DNA of 64,000 nucleotides. It comes from Pseudomonadota bacterium (GTDB taxonomy: Bacteria; Pseudomonadota; Gammaproteobacteria; Steroidobacterales; Steroidobacteraceae). Below are positions 19,076 to 27,987 of the stretch, one piece after another. Both the position numbers and the translations under genes were made by a program. The notes below the pieces were generated by a model. The model was not told the DNA's origin. It worked only from the letters and a program-made list of their open reading frames with translations, and made no database searches. The stretch covers positions 62,001 through 126,000 of the forward strand of contig JAJZUT010000005.1 of the NCBI GenBank assembly GCA_021847105.1, in the 5' to 3' direction. The first letter of the stretch is position 1. Each line of letters opens with the position of its first letter.

Positions 19076-20050
19076 ATGAGAACGGTGTGGGCTCCTCGGG
19101 TGGTGCTGGGAATTGTACTGGGGATGGTGTGCGCGGCGCGGGTTCCGGTCATTGCGGCGGCCCAGGCGGGGCCGTCCTCAGCGGCGCCGACCGATAGTCC
19201 GACCGCGCTCGGTTACAGTGCGAAGGGCGCCGACACGTGTCTGGCGTGCCACGGTATGGATTCGAAGGTCACGGCGATCTTTCGCAGCCCGCACGCACAG
19301 CCGGGCAATCCGCGCAGTCCGTTCGGCCATGGTGGGCTGCAATGCGAGGCGTGCCATGGACCGGGCGGGGCACACGTCAAGGCTATGGGGATGAAGCCGG
19401 CTGGGATCGTCGTCTTTGGCGATCACTCTGTGACGCCAGTGTCGAGACAGAACGCAATGTGCCTAAGTTGCCACCGAGGCGCGGTGGGGCACGTGTGGCC
19501 GGTCAGTGCACATGCGCAGAACGACGTCAGCTGCGCCGATTGCCATCATTTGCATGGGACAAATGATCCGGTGCGCGCGCAGGCGACGCAGGCGACGGTC
19601 TGTGCCAAGTGCCATGCGGGAGTGGTGGCGCAATTTCGCAAGCCCTACCACCATCCGGTACCCGACGGGACGATGAGTTGTTCCTCCTGCCATGATCCGC
19701 ATGGTTCATTCGGTCCGGCCATGCTCGTGAAGGAGACCGTGAACGAGACTTGTACCAGCTGTCATGCGCGTATGCGCGGGCCGTTCCTCTGGGAACACCA
19801 GCCGGTGAGTGATAACTGTCTCGATTGTCACGCGCCCCATGGGTCGGTGGTACCGGCGCTGCTAACGGAGCAGCCGCCAATCCTCTGCCAGCAGTGTCAT
19901 GAAGCGGCGGGCCATCCCTCGGTGCCCTATGGACCTCAGGGGCTCCCGGGAGGAATGCCCAATCCCTATTTGCTCCTTGGAGGCTGCGTGAACTGTCATT
20001 CGCGCATACACGGATCAAATAGTCCGTCGGGGCAAGCGCTGATGCGCTAA
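19076..20050 (+). CDS. MtrA/DmsE-family periplasmic decaheme c-type cytochrome
   Basis: A 324-residue exported cytochrome with ten CxxCH sites (CLACH, CEACH, CLSCH, CADCH, CAKCH, CSSCH, CTSCH, CLDCH, CQQCH, CVNCH) and a signal sequence ending in the VIAAAQA region. Length, heme number and even spacing match MtrA, PioA and DmsE, which plug into the MtrB barrel and form the wire across the outer membrane. It lies 18 bases after the mtrC-like gene and 9 before the barrel gene, so the three are one operon. Confidence 0.93.
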   Translation: MRTVWAPRVVLGIVLGMVCAARVPVIAAAQAGPSSAAPTDSPTALGYSAKGADTCLACHGMDSKVTAIFRSPHAQPGNPRSPFGHGGLQCEACHGPGGAHVKAMGMKPAGIVVFGDHSVTPVSRQNAMCLSCHRGAVGHVWPVSAHAQNDVSCADCHHLHGTNDPVRAQATQATVCAKCHAGVVAQFRKPYHHPVPDGTMSCSSCHDPHGSFGPAMLVKETVNETCTSCHARMRGPFLWEHQPVSDNCLDCHAPHGSVVPALLTEQPPILCQQCHEAAGHPSVPYGPQGLPGGMPNPYLLLGGCVNCHSRIHGSNSPSGQALMR

Positions 20051-20059
20051 GGAGGTTCG

Positions 20060-22198
20060 ATGAGGCAGCGGAGCACGGCACTGCGAGCGAATCGGCCCGA
20101 GTCTTCTCGGGCTCGCGCGATGTGCGCCTCGACGATTGCGGCGGTTGTTGCCGCCGTGCTTGCGACGTCGGCAGCACGCGCCGAGTCTCCCCGACCCGAC
20201 ACGAGTGCCTGGAAGTGCAGGCTTTGCGTATTTTACGCAGGGTCAAAGGCCCGGGTGGAGGTCGGTACGGTATACGCTGATGGAGCTAATTTCGCATCTG
20301 GTCGCTATACCGGCGTCGATCACAATGGAGCATATGCTCAGGGGTCCGCCGCTGGCCGCTGGCGTACACGCGATGGGTCTTACCTGCGCTTCGAGGCAGA
20401 TCATCTCGGCTTCGCGTCGCGACACCTTGCGGTCACGGGGGGGCAGGAAGGGCATTACGAAATTCACCTCAGTTACCAGGGGCAGCCGTTCCGTCAATAT
20501 GACGATGCGCGTACGCCATTTCGCGCGGACGCCAATGGGGCGCTCGTACTGCCGAGTACCTGGGTCAGTGCCAATTCGACGAGCGGCATGAGGACACTGC
20601 AGGCGAGTCTTGGCACGGTGCCGATTGAATCGGATCGGCGCACGGTGACGCTAAGCGGCAGCTACTTCGCGAGCAGCGTGTGGACGCTGTTCGGAAAAAT
20701 CACTCATGCCGAGCGGACCGGTACGGATGTCACGGGAGCGAGCTTTCTGACCGAAGCGCTGCAGTTGCCCGAGCCGATCGACGACGTCACCAACGACGTG
20801 CGTGCCGGAGCCATATGGGCCGACGCCGGCGCCAGCCTGCGCATCGCATATTCTGGCTCTTGGTTCGATGACAAGCTGAACCAGTTGCTCTTTGCCAATC
20901 CCTATCCGCCGTTGGTGCCGGGCTCGGTTTCGGGGGGGCTGTCCCGCGCGCCCGACAACAACCTGCAGCAGGGGTCGCTCTCCGGAGACGTGACGGTGCC
21001 GCTATGGTCGGGCGTGCTCAGCTATCTGGTCTCTGTCGGTCGTCTCGCTGAGGACAGCACATTCATCTCGGGCAGTACGCTTGCAGCCAATCCGCTGGTG
21101 CTGCCGGGGTCGCTGCCCGGCAACATTGATCTGACACACTATGCGCTGGGTCTTGCACTCAGACCGGCGGCGCGACTCGCCTTGCGTGGACGCGCCACCT
21201 ACGACGGACGTGATGATCACACGGCTGTGCTTGCGGTTCCGTACCTGGTCACCGATACGCTGCCCGGCGGCGTAGCGGTGACCCCTCGCTACGGGGAGGA
21301 CCAGACCCGACTGACCGGCAGCGCCAACTACCGTCTTTTCTCCTGGGCTCGGGTCAGTATTGGCGGCAACTATGCGCACGAGCACTACGCGCCCGGTCAG
21401 GTGCTGACATCGCTCAGCGAATTGAGGGCGTGGGGACAGCTCACGCTGGTGCCGGGGACGGCGTGGAACCTCACGGTCAAGGGCGGTAGTTCGCGGCGTG
21501 ATGCGTCCCGATTCCATCCGGCGGCCCTGCCTCCCGGGGAAAACCCCCTGCTGCTCGCCTTTGATTACGCGCCGCGCGACCGGGAATTCCTGCAGATGCG
21601 GGCAACCTGGGTGATCGACGCACGCCTGGCCTGGTCGCTGCAGGGTTCGGCCGCGACCGACGCGTACCGGCTATCGCAGTTTGGCCTGAGCGACGGTCGA
21701 GAGCGTGAACTCACAACGACGCTGAGCTGGTCGCCGACCAGGGTGTTGAGCGCATACCTGGGGGGCAGCTACGAGCACCTCGAGGCGGCACAGAATGGAC
21801 TTGAGAATCCGGCCGCGATCGCCTGGCGAGAGCGGCAAGGAGAGTACTTTTGGACCGCCGATACCGGCGCAAGCTGGTCGGTGAGTACGCGCTGGCGATT
21901 GAAGGCCGATTACGTGCATGCGCGCTCACGCAGCAATACGTCGCTGCAGGTCGTCGGTCTGTACGGAGGCTTTCCACAGGACGCCACCACGCTCAATACT
22001 GTCAAGCTCGATGCGGATTACCAATGGTCACACGCGCTGTTGCTGCGCATGCGCTATCGCCGCGATCAATTCGGTTCGAACGACTGGGCGCTCCAGGACG
22101 TATATCCGGGGACGATCCCGGAACTGCTGGCGCTGGGAGTCCAGCCTTATCGCTATACCGTCGACAGCATCGCGCTGTCTTTCGCATATCAACTGTGA
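20060..22198 (+). CDS. MtrB/PioB-family outer-membrane beta-barrel of the decaheme conduit
   Basis: A 712-residue porin that sheaths the MtrA-type cytochrome. After a signal sequence ending at ARAES the mature N-terminus has the CxxC pair Cys53/Cys56 (WKCRLC), matching the diagnostic CxxC of MtrB. The rest is repeated amphipathic strands with DGSYLRFEADHL-type hairpins and ends in YTVDSIALSFAYQL, typical of an outer-membrane barrel. AAGGAGG lies just before ATG 20060. With the two decaheme cytochromes it forms a complete trans-outer-membrane electron conduit. Confidence 0.92.
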   Translation: MRQRSTALRANRPESSRARAMCASTIAAVVAAVLATSAARAESPRPDTSAWKCRLCVFYAGSKARVEVGTVYADGANFASGRYTGVDHNGAYAQGSAAGRWRTRDGSYLRFEADHLGFASRHLAVTGGQEGHYEIHLSYQGQPFRQYDDARTPFRADANGALVLPSTWVSANSTSGMRTLQASLGTVPIESDRRTVTLSGSYFASSVWTLFGKITHAERTGTDVTGASFLTEALQLPEPIDDVTNDVRAGAIWADAGASLRIAYSGSWFDDKLNQLLFANPYPPLVPGSVSGGLSRAPDNNLQQGSLSGDVTVPLWSGVLSYLVSVGRLAEDSTFISGSTLAANPLVLPGSLPGNIDLTHYALGLALRPAARLALRGRATYDGRDDHTAVLAVPYLVTDTLPGGVAVTPRYGEDQTRLTGSANYRLFSWARVSIGGNYAHEHYAPGQVLTSLSELRAWGQLTLVPGTAWNLTVKGGSSRRDASRFHPAALPPGENPLLLAFDYAPRDREFLQMRATWVIDARLAWSLQGSAATDAYRLSQFGLSDGRERELTTTLSWSPTRVLSAYLGGSYEHLEAAQNGLENPAAIAWRERQGEYFWTADTGASWSVSTRWRLKADYVHARSRSNTSLQVVGLYGGFPQDATTLNTVKLDADYQWSHALLLRMRYRRDQFGSNDWALQDVYPGTIPELLALGVQPYRYTVDSIALSFAYQL

Positions 22199-22222
22199 CG
22201 GCGAGCGGGTACGGCCGCCCGT

Positions 22223-23206
22223 TCAGCGTACCAGAATGCTCCAGAGCACCGCCGCGAGCAAAAGCGCAGAGCCGGCCATTTGCACTGCGAGCGTAGTTTG
22301 AATCGAACGAGTTAGGGCGAGCCGCTCGTGGGGCTCGCGGATTGCGCGGGCGGCACGCCAGGCCGCCGGCAGCAGAACCAGTGGCAGGAACGCCGCCCAG
22401 AGCGGAAGCAACCCTCCTGTGGCTGCCAGGAGGAGCGCTGCCGAGGCACCGGCATGCAGACCTAGGTACAGTCGGCGCGTGGCCGGGACACCCCAGCGCA
22501 CAACCAAAGTCGCCTTGCCGGCGCGGGCGTCAGCCTCCCGATCGGGTACTTCATTCATCAGCAGGATCGATGCCACCCACAATCCCACGGGGACGGAAAT
22601 CAGTAGGCTCCCTGCATCGATGCGCCCGCTCTGTAGCCACGCCGCGCCCGTCACCGGCAGCAGTCCGAAGGCGATCGCAATCGCGAGTTCCCCCAAGCCA
22701 CGCGCCGCGAGCTGAGCGCGAGGCAGCGAATAGGCCACCGCGAGCGCTACGCCAATCAGTCCGAGCACGATCACGCCAGGGCCGCGCTCGGCGGCCAACA
22801 TCGCGCCGAGCACCGCCGCGATGCCGAGCAGCGTCGCGCCCCAGACCGTCATCTCACGTGCAGTCAGAACGCCGTTCTGGATGAACCGTGAGCCGCCGGT
22901 GTAAGGGAAAATTCGCCCATCGTTGCCGCGGTCGGCGCCCGACATGTCATCGGCGACATCATTGAGCACATTGGCGCCGAAGTGCACGCAAACCGTGGCG
23001 AGCAGTGCTAGCGTGGCGGCTCCCCAGTCGCACTGGCCTGCGACATGCGCGCCCCAGGCGCTGCCGACCAGTACCGGTGCGAGCGAGGCGGGCGCGAAAG
23101 CGGGGCGGGTGGCGAGCAGCAGGCGACGCAATCGCGCGCTCAACGACGAGCCGGATAAGGTCGCGACGGTCGGCTCATGTGGGGCCGAGTTTAATTGCGT
23201 TGCCAT
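22223..23206 (-). CDS. menA: 1,4-dihydroxy-2-naphthoate polyprenyltransferase
   Basis: A UbiA-superfamily membrane prenyltransferase (327 residues) that attaches the isoprenoid tail in menaquinone synthesis. The first Asp-rich motif is NVLNDVADDMSGADR, and LMNEVPDREADARAGK is the second. About eight helices alternate as in MenA. I start at ATG 23206 (MATQLNS); an extra 17 codons upstream look non-coding. It faces the mtrB-like gene. Menaquinone is the usual low-potential electron donor to metal-reducing chains, so its presence here fits the cluster. No other men gene lies in the window. Confidence 0.88.
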   Translation of the reverse strand: MATQLNSAPHEPTVATLSGSSLSARLRRLLLATRPAFAPASLAPVLVGSAWGAHVAGQCDWGAATLALLATVCVHFGANVLNDVADDMSGADRGNDGRIFPYTGGSRFIQNGVLTAREMTVWGATLLGIAAVLGAMLAAERGPGVIVLGLIGVALAVAYSLPRAQLAARGLGELAIAIAFGLLPVTGAAWLQSGRIDAGSLLISVPVGLWVASILLMNEVPDREADARAGKATLVVRWGVPATRRLYLGLHAGASAALLLAATGGLLPLWAAFLPLVLLPAAWRAARAIREPHERLALTRSIQTTLAVQMAGSALLLAAVLWSILVR

Positions 23207-23378
23207 GTGCGCTGTATCCTTGCGTCGGACGTCGTTTACCGCGAGCCCAAGTATCAACTCCGCCGAAAGTATATAACTGCACGCCAGGCGATGGCGAAAA
23301 AATAGGCAATATTACGTATTCGCGCGCAGCGGTGCCGGGAGTGAGATAAGTGGGTGGTTCGTTAAGGAGATTCTCACC

Positions 23379-23654
23379 ATGTTTAGACAATTTTTGCTTG
23401 TGGTGGTGGCGGCGAGTGCGCTCGCCGCGACGGCGGCGAGCGCCGCAGACATCGCCGCAGGAGGGACGATCGTGAAGCAGGTGTGCAGTGCGTGTCATGA
23501 TCCTTCGGCCTGGAAGGGGAAGACCCCGGCGCAGATCGATGCATTGATACACGAAGTGGTGGCTGGCAAGGTCATGCACCCGAAGAAACTGACGCTGAGC
23601 GATGCGCAAATGGCCGACGTAGCGGCATATTGGGCGAGCGTTGCCAACCATTGA
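23379..23654 (+). CDS. Small monoheme cytochrome c (class I/c5-like)
   Basis: A 91-residue exported cytochrome. A signal peptide ends at ASAAD, followed by the heme site CSACH at about residue 45; the distal Met is probably in VAGKVMHPKKL. AAGGAG lies shortly before the ATG. A soluble monoheme carrier placed between the conduit genes and the inner-membrane quinol oxidase could shuttle electrons across the periplasm. That role is inferred from position only. Confidence 0.88.
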   Translation: MFRQFLLVVVAASALAATAASAADIAAGGTIVKQVCSACHDPSAWKGKTPAQIDALIHEVVAGKVMHPKKLTLSDAQMADVAAYWASVANH

Positions 23655-23726
23655 GTCTGCGCAACGGGAGGCTCGGCTCTGCTCGGGTCTCCCGCTGCAA
23701 AGTGCCGGACGCGTGTCGCAGAGTGA

Positions 23727-25391
23727 TCAACCAGCGAAGATCACGAGGGCAATCAACGCCACCCCGGTAACGACGACGGCCATACCGAACAGCACCGACA
23801 TCACGGTCATGAATCGCGAGGGCGGCGGCACGATCGCTTGCTCGAGCTTGCCGTCGCGAACCAGCGCCTCATACTGCAGCGGCCGCTCTTCCTTGAAGCG
23901 CTCAAGCGGTACGCGTCCGGTGAGAATTGATACGTCAATCGGGAATTTTTCGGGCCGCAGGTGATTGTGGAAGAAATGAAATATGAAGATGAAGCCGGTC
24001 GCGAGCAGTGCCTCCTCGGAGTGCACGACAAACGCCACGTTCAGTGCGATTCCGGGGATGAAGCGGGTAAAGAATTGCGGCGCCGCCAGCATCAGTCCTG
24101 AGACACCGATCATGGCGACGCCCCAGAACACCGCCCAGTAGTCGAATTTCTCCCAGTAGGTCCAGCGGCCCATGCGCGGCTGCGGACCGAGATACAGGAA
24201 CCAGCGGAAGTTGCGTCCGATATCGATGATGTCGTGCCACGTCGGCACAAGCGAGTCCGGGCCGAGCAGCGCGAAGCGCTGCTTCTTGATCAGGGCGCGG
24301 TAGCCGAGATAGAAGAGGTGGAAGAGAAAATAGCCAAACGTGATGCCGCCGTTCACCAGGTGAATGATGCGCATGCACTCCACACCGCCGAAAAAGCGGG
24401 TGATCGCCTGTCCCCAGCCGCTTTGAGGGTGCATCAGCGCCAGACCGGTGAGCGACAGCAGCATGAAACTGAGAATCACGATCAGATGCGTCAGCCGGTC
24501 GACCGCCGTGAACCGCTGAATATGCGGCCCGCCGAATCGACGCAGCGGAGGCAGTTCGCCCCGTAGCCGCCCGACCAGGCTGCGCTGAAACCACAACAGG
24601 GTGTGCATGCCGAAAAAGCCAAACACGCCAGCCAACAGCACCACCATGAAGTAGTGGCTGTAGGCAATCAGCCGCGAATGGGTCGGGTCGTGCGGCCGTG
24701 GATGGGGGGCGTAGCCGGCCAGTCGGGCGCTGGCGTGAGTGTGGCAGCTGCGACAGGTATCCAGGCGATTTGCTGGTGCGATGCGCGAGAGGGGATTGGT
24801 TTGGGGCAGCGCCCGGTGCGGATCGTGACAGTTGATACACGTCGGCGCTTGTTTCAGACCGAGAGCGGCGGCTTGTCCGTGGGGCGTGCTCAGGTAGGAG
24901 TGGTAGGCCCGGCGATGGCAGCCGGCGCAGGCATGGGCGGCATGGCGGCGAAATGCGACGGTTACGGTGGGCGCAATGCTGTGCGTGCCGTGGCAAGTCG
25001 TGCAGGTGGGAACTTTGATCCGGCGGGCGCTGCCGGTGGGAGCCGGCGCGTGTGAGCCGAGCGCCAATGCATGCGCCTCGCTCAGGTGGCAGCTTCCGCA
25101 GGCCACAGGCGCCACGTGCGGCGGATGTGGAATCTGCCGGATATCAGCATGACAGCTTGCACAGGGTACCTGGGCGTGGACCGAATGGGCCAGCTCCGCA
25201 GGGTCGACCTTCGGCGCACCCATCATGCCGGTGGCGTGACACGCCAGGCACTGCGCGTTGCTGGGAGCCCCGGCACTCGTGCTCGCAGGAGCGGTGGCGG
25301 ATGCGGTTGGGGCGAGCGCGCTGGCGGCGAACCAAGCGACGGTGACCAGAACCATCAGCCAGCGCCGAGCGGAGTGAGGTTGCGTGCTCAT
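23727..25391 (-). CDS. CbcL-like heptaheme cytochrome c / cytochrome b fusion
   Basis: A 554-residue fusion. A signal/anchor (about residues 11-33) is followed by seven CxxCH sites at 48, 77, 98, 130, 155, 185 and 213, a periplasmic heptaheme domain. From about residue 245 come six or so membrane helices with His pairs (DRLTHLIVILSF, IIHLVNGG, LFHLFYLG, FVVHSEEALL, FIFHFFHNH) as in a diheme cytochrome b. The layout is that of Geobacter CbcL, an inner-membrane quinol-oxidising cytochrome used for metal respiration. No CymA-type gene is present, so it is the best candidate to pass electrons from menaquinol to the MtrA-like protein. I start at ATG 25391; the seven-heme count is directly visible. 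Confidence 0.88.
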   Translation of the reverse strand: MSTQPHSARRWLMVLVTVAWFAASALAPTASATAPASTSAGAPSNAQCLACHATGMMGAPKVDPAELAHSVHAQVPCASCHADIRQIPHPPHVAPVACGSCHLSEAHALALGSHAPAPTGSARRIKVPTCTTCHGTHSIAPTVTVAFRRHAAHACAGCHRRAYHSYLSTPHGQAAALGLKQAPTCINCHDPHRALPQTNPLSRIAPANRLDTCRSCHTHASARLAGYAPHPRPHDPTHSRLIAYSHYFMVVLLAGVFGFFGMHTLLWFQRSLVGRLRGELPPLRRFGGPHIQRFTAVDRLTHLIVILSFMLLSLTGLALMHPQSGWGQAITRFFGGVECMRIIHLVNGGITFGYFLFHLFYLGYRALIKKQRFALLGPDSLVPTWHDIIDIGRNFRWFLYLGPQPRMGRWTYWEKFDYWAVFWGVAMIGVSGLMLAAPQFFTRFIPGIALNVAFVVHSEEALLATGFIFIFHFFHNHLRPEKFPIDVSILTGRVPLERFKEERPLQYEALVRDGKLEQAIVPPPSRFMTVMSVLFGMAVVVTGVALIALVIFAG

Positions 25392-25525
25392 CGAGCGCCC
25401 AGCATTGCGGAGGGGGCGGCGGTGGTCGATACGTAGCAATGCCTAGCGCCGGCGGGCTCTTACGTATTCCGGTTGCTGCCCCACTGCGGCACGGTAGTCG
25501 CTCGACCCTGCACGAGGTTCGCGCG

Positions 25526-25795
25526 ATGTGTCTGGCGGTGCCCGGGAAAATCATCGAGATCATTATCGAGGATCCGCTGCTGCCTGCCGCGCGTGTCGAT
25601 TTCGGCGGGGTAGTCAAGGAAATCAGCCTTGCCTACACGCCGCACGCTCGACCCGGCGATTACGTGCTCACCCATGTCGGCTTTGCACTGACGGTAATCG
25701 ATGAGCACGAGGCGGCGCGCACGCTCGAGGCGCTGCGCGAGGTGGCGGCGGGCGTTGGCAGTGCGGCGGGTCGCGAGTGGGCGCCAGCTCGATGA
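25526..25795 (+). CDS. hypC: Hydrogenase maturation chaperone HypC
   Basis: An 89-residue chaperone that carries the Fe(CN)2CO unit with HypD. The N-terminal MCLAVPGKI holds the essential Cys2, exposed after Met removal, and fixes the start at 25526. The core ARVDFGGVVKEISLAYTP and YVLTHVGFAL are family-typical. It opens the second hyp operon (C-D-E-X-B-F), divergent from the CbcL-like gene, and its stop overlaps hypD by ATGA. Confidence 0.95.
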   Translation: MCLAVPGKIIEIIIEDPLLPAARVDFGGVVKEISLAYTPHARPGDYVLTHVGFALTVIDEHEAARTLEALREVAAGVGSAAGREWAPAR

Positions 25796-26940
25796 AGCAC
25801 GCGACGGAATATCGTGATGGTGGCCTCGCGCGGCAGCTTGCGGCTCGAATCACGGCGGAAGCTGTAGGCCGGGCTGAGCCCTACCGCTTCATGGAATTCT
25901 GCGGGGGGCATACGCACGCGATTTCCCGCTACGGTCTGGAGGACCTCTTGCCATCGTCGGTGCGCCTAATCCACGGGCCGGGCTGCCCGGTCTGTGTGCT
26001 ACCCGTGGCGCGCATCGACAGCGCGATTCGCCTCGCCGAGCAACCCGGCATTACCCTGTGCACCTATGGAGATCTGATGCGCGTGCCGGGCTCGCGGGGA
26101 GTTTCCCTGCTGCGCGCAAAGGCCGCAGGTGCCGATGTCCGCATGATCTACTCCGCGCTCGATGCCATTGCGCTCGCGCGCGCCGAACCGCAGCGTCAGG
26201 TGGTGCTGTTTGCGATCGGCTTTGAGACCACTACTCCGCCGACCGCGCGGGCCGTGCGGCTCGCCGCGCAGATGGAGCTTGAGAATTTCACTGTGTTCTG
26301 CAACCACGTGCTCACCCCGGCGGCGATTCAGAACATCCTCGAAAGTCCGGATCTGCGCGAATTTGGCCGCGTCCAACTCGATGGGTTCATCGGTCCAGCA
26401 CACGTGAGCACGGTCATCGGTAGTGAGCCGTACACGTTCTTCGCCGAGGAGTTCGCGAAACCGGTCGTCATCGCCGGCTTCGAGCCGCTCGATGTCCTGC
26501 AGGCGGTGCTGATGCTGGTTCGCCAGGTCAATCAGGGCCGCCACGAGGTCGAGAATCAGTACGGCCGCGCCGTGAGCCCCGGGGGAAACGAGGCCGCGAA
26601 GCGCGAGGTTGCCGAGGTGTTCGAATTGCGTAAGACCTTCGAGTGGCGCGGGCTTGGCCACGTGCCTTACAGCGCACTGCGCCTGAAGGCGCGCTACGGG
26701 CAGTTCGATGCCGAGCGGCGTTTTGGGCTGCGCGACCTGGCAGGGCGCGATGTGCCCGGCTGCCAATGCGGTGCCGTGCTGCGGGGCGTAAAGACTCCGC
26801 TCGATTGCCGGCTTTTTGGCAAGGTATGCACGCCGGAGTCCCCCATGGGCTCCTGCATGGTCTCCCCCGAGGGGGCCTGCTCGGCGTACTGGACATACAA
26901 GCGCTTTCGTCGCGGTGCCACCGAGGAGAGCGCAGCGTGA
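25792..26940 (+). CDS. hypD: Hydrogenase maturation protein HypD
   Basis: A 382-residue Fe-S protein that, with HypC, assembles the Fe(CN)2CO moiety. Motifs include FMEFCGGHTHAI, HGPGCPVCVLP and FAIGFETTTPPTA; the C-terminal Cys set that holds the [4Fe-4S] cluster is in GCQCGAVL, PLDCRLFGKVC and GSCMVSPEGAC. The start is the ATG overlapping the hypC stop. All signature Cys are present. Confidence 0.96.
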   Translation: MKHATEYRDGGLARQLAARITAEAVGRAEPYRFMEFCGGHTHAISRYGLEDLLPSSVRLIHGPGCPVCVLPVARIDSAIRLAEQPGITLCTYGDLMRVPGSRGVSLLRAKAAGADVRMIYSALDAIALARAEPQRQVVLFAIGFETTTPPTARAVRLAAQMELENFTVFCNHVLTPAAIQNILESPDLREFGRVQLDGFIGPAHVSTVIGSEPYTFFAEEFAKPVVIAGFEPLDVLQAVLMLVRQVNQGRHEVENQYGRAVSPGGNEAAKREVAEVFELRKTFEWRGLGHVPYSALRLKARYGQFDAERRFGLRDLAGRDVPGCQCGAVLRGVKTPLDCRLFGKVCTPESPMGSCMVSPEGACSAYWTYKRFRRGATEESAA

Positions 26941-27980
26941 ACCTGCGTATGATCCATCCGCTCGATCTACGCCAGGGCCGAGTGGATCTGTCGCACGGCG
27001 CAGGAGGGCGCGCCATGGGACAGCTCATTGCACAGGTGTTTCATGCTGCCCTCGATAATGAGTGGTTGCGTCGTGGCAACGATCAGGCGGCCCTCGCCAT
27101 CGATGGTGCGCGGCTCGTGATGACCACCGATGGCTACGTGATCTCCCCGTTGTTCTTTCCGGGAGGAGACATCGGATCGCTCGCGGTGCACGGCACGATC
27201 AACGACATCGCCATGGCGGGTGCCGAGCCGCGCTATCTGTCCGCAAGCTTCATTCTCGAGGAAGGGTTCCCGCTGGCGGACCTCGAACGCATTGCCCGCA
27301 GCATGGGAGATGCGGCCCGGGCTGCCAACACCGTCATCGTCACCGGAGACACCAAGGTCGTGGAGCGGGGTAAAGCCGATGGCGTGTTCGTCTGTACCAC
27401 CGGGATTGGCGTGGTGCCGGCGGGCATTGAGGTATCGGTTGAGCGCGTGCGCCCGGGCGATCGAATCCTCCTGTCTGGCTCGCTCGGTGATCACGGCATT
27501 GCGGTCATGTCGCGCCGGCATGATCTGCAGTTCGAGACGCAGATCATGTCGGATTCGGCACCCCTGCATGAGCTGGTTCGTGAGATGGTGGCCGCCGGTG
27601 GCGCCGATCTGCACGCAATGCGTGATCCGACGCGAGGCGGTCTTGCTGCAACGCTCAATGAGATCGCCGGCCAGGCGGGCGTCGGAATGCGCATCCGCGA
27701 GGCGCAGATCGCCATAAAGCCCGCGGTGAACGCGGCCTGCGAGCTGCTCGGATTGGATCCGCTCTACGTCGCCAATGAGGGCAAGCTGGTCGCGTTCGTC
27801 GCGCCTGCTTCGGCCGCGACAGTCCTCGCAGCCATGCAGAGGCATCCGCTCGGTGAGGATGCGGCGATCATCGGTGAGGTAGTGGCCGATTCCCGGTGCT
27901 TCGTGCAGATGACGACCGAATTCGGCGGCGAGCGGATGGTCGACTGGCTTGCCGGTGAGCAGTTGCCGCGAATTTGCTGA
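26937..27980 (+). CDS. hypE: Hydrogenase maturation protein HypE
   Basis: A 347-residue ATP-dependent dehydratase that turns a thiocarboxamide on its C-terminal Cys into the thiocyanate that gives the CN ligands. The protein ends in PRIC, with the essential terminal Cys. LSHGAGGRAMGQLI and DDxV-type regions (LVMTTDGYVISPLFFPGGDIG) match the PurM-like fold. I start at GTG 26937, overlapping hypD by four bases as the neighbours do; ATG 26949 is an alternative. Confidence 0.95.
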   Translation: MNLRMIHPLDLRQGRVDLSHGAGGRAMGQLIAQVFHAALDNEWLRRGNDQAALAIDGARLVMTTDGYVISPLFFPGGDIGSLAVHGTINDIAMAGAEPRYLSASFILEEGFPLADLERIARSMGDAARAANTVIVTGDTKVVERGKADGVFVCTTGIGVVPAGIEVSVERVRPGDRILLSGSLGDHGIAVMSRRHDLQFETQIMSDSAPLHELVREMVAAGGADLHAMRDPTRGGLAATLNEIAGQAGVGMRIREAQIAIKPAVNAACELLGLDPLYVANEGKLVAFVAPASAATVLAAMQRHPLGEDAAIIGEVVADSRCFVQMTTEFGGERMVDWLAGEQLPRIC

Positions 27981-27987
27981 GGTACCG

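Noticed and set aside
23655..23726. Hairpin CGGGAG...CTCCCG between convergent genes as a terminator
   Set aside because: The loop is long and no T-tract follows, so support is too weak.
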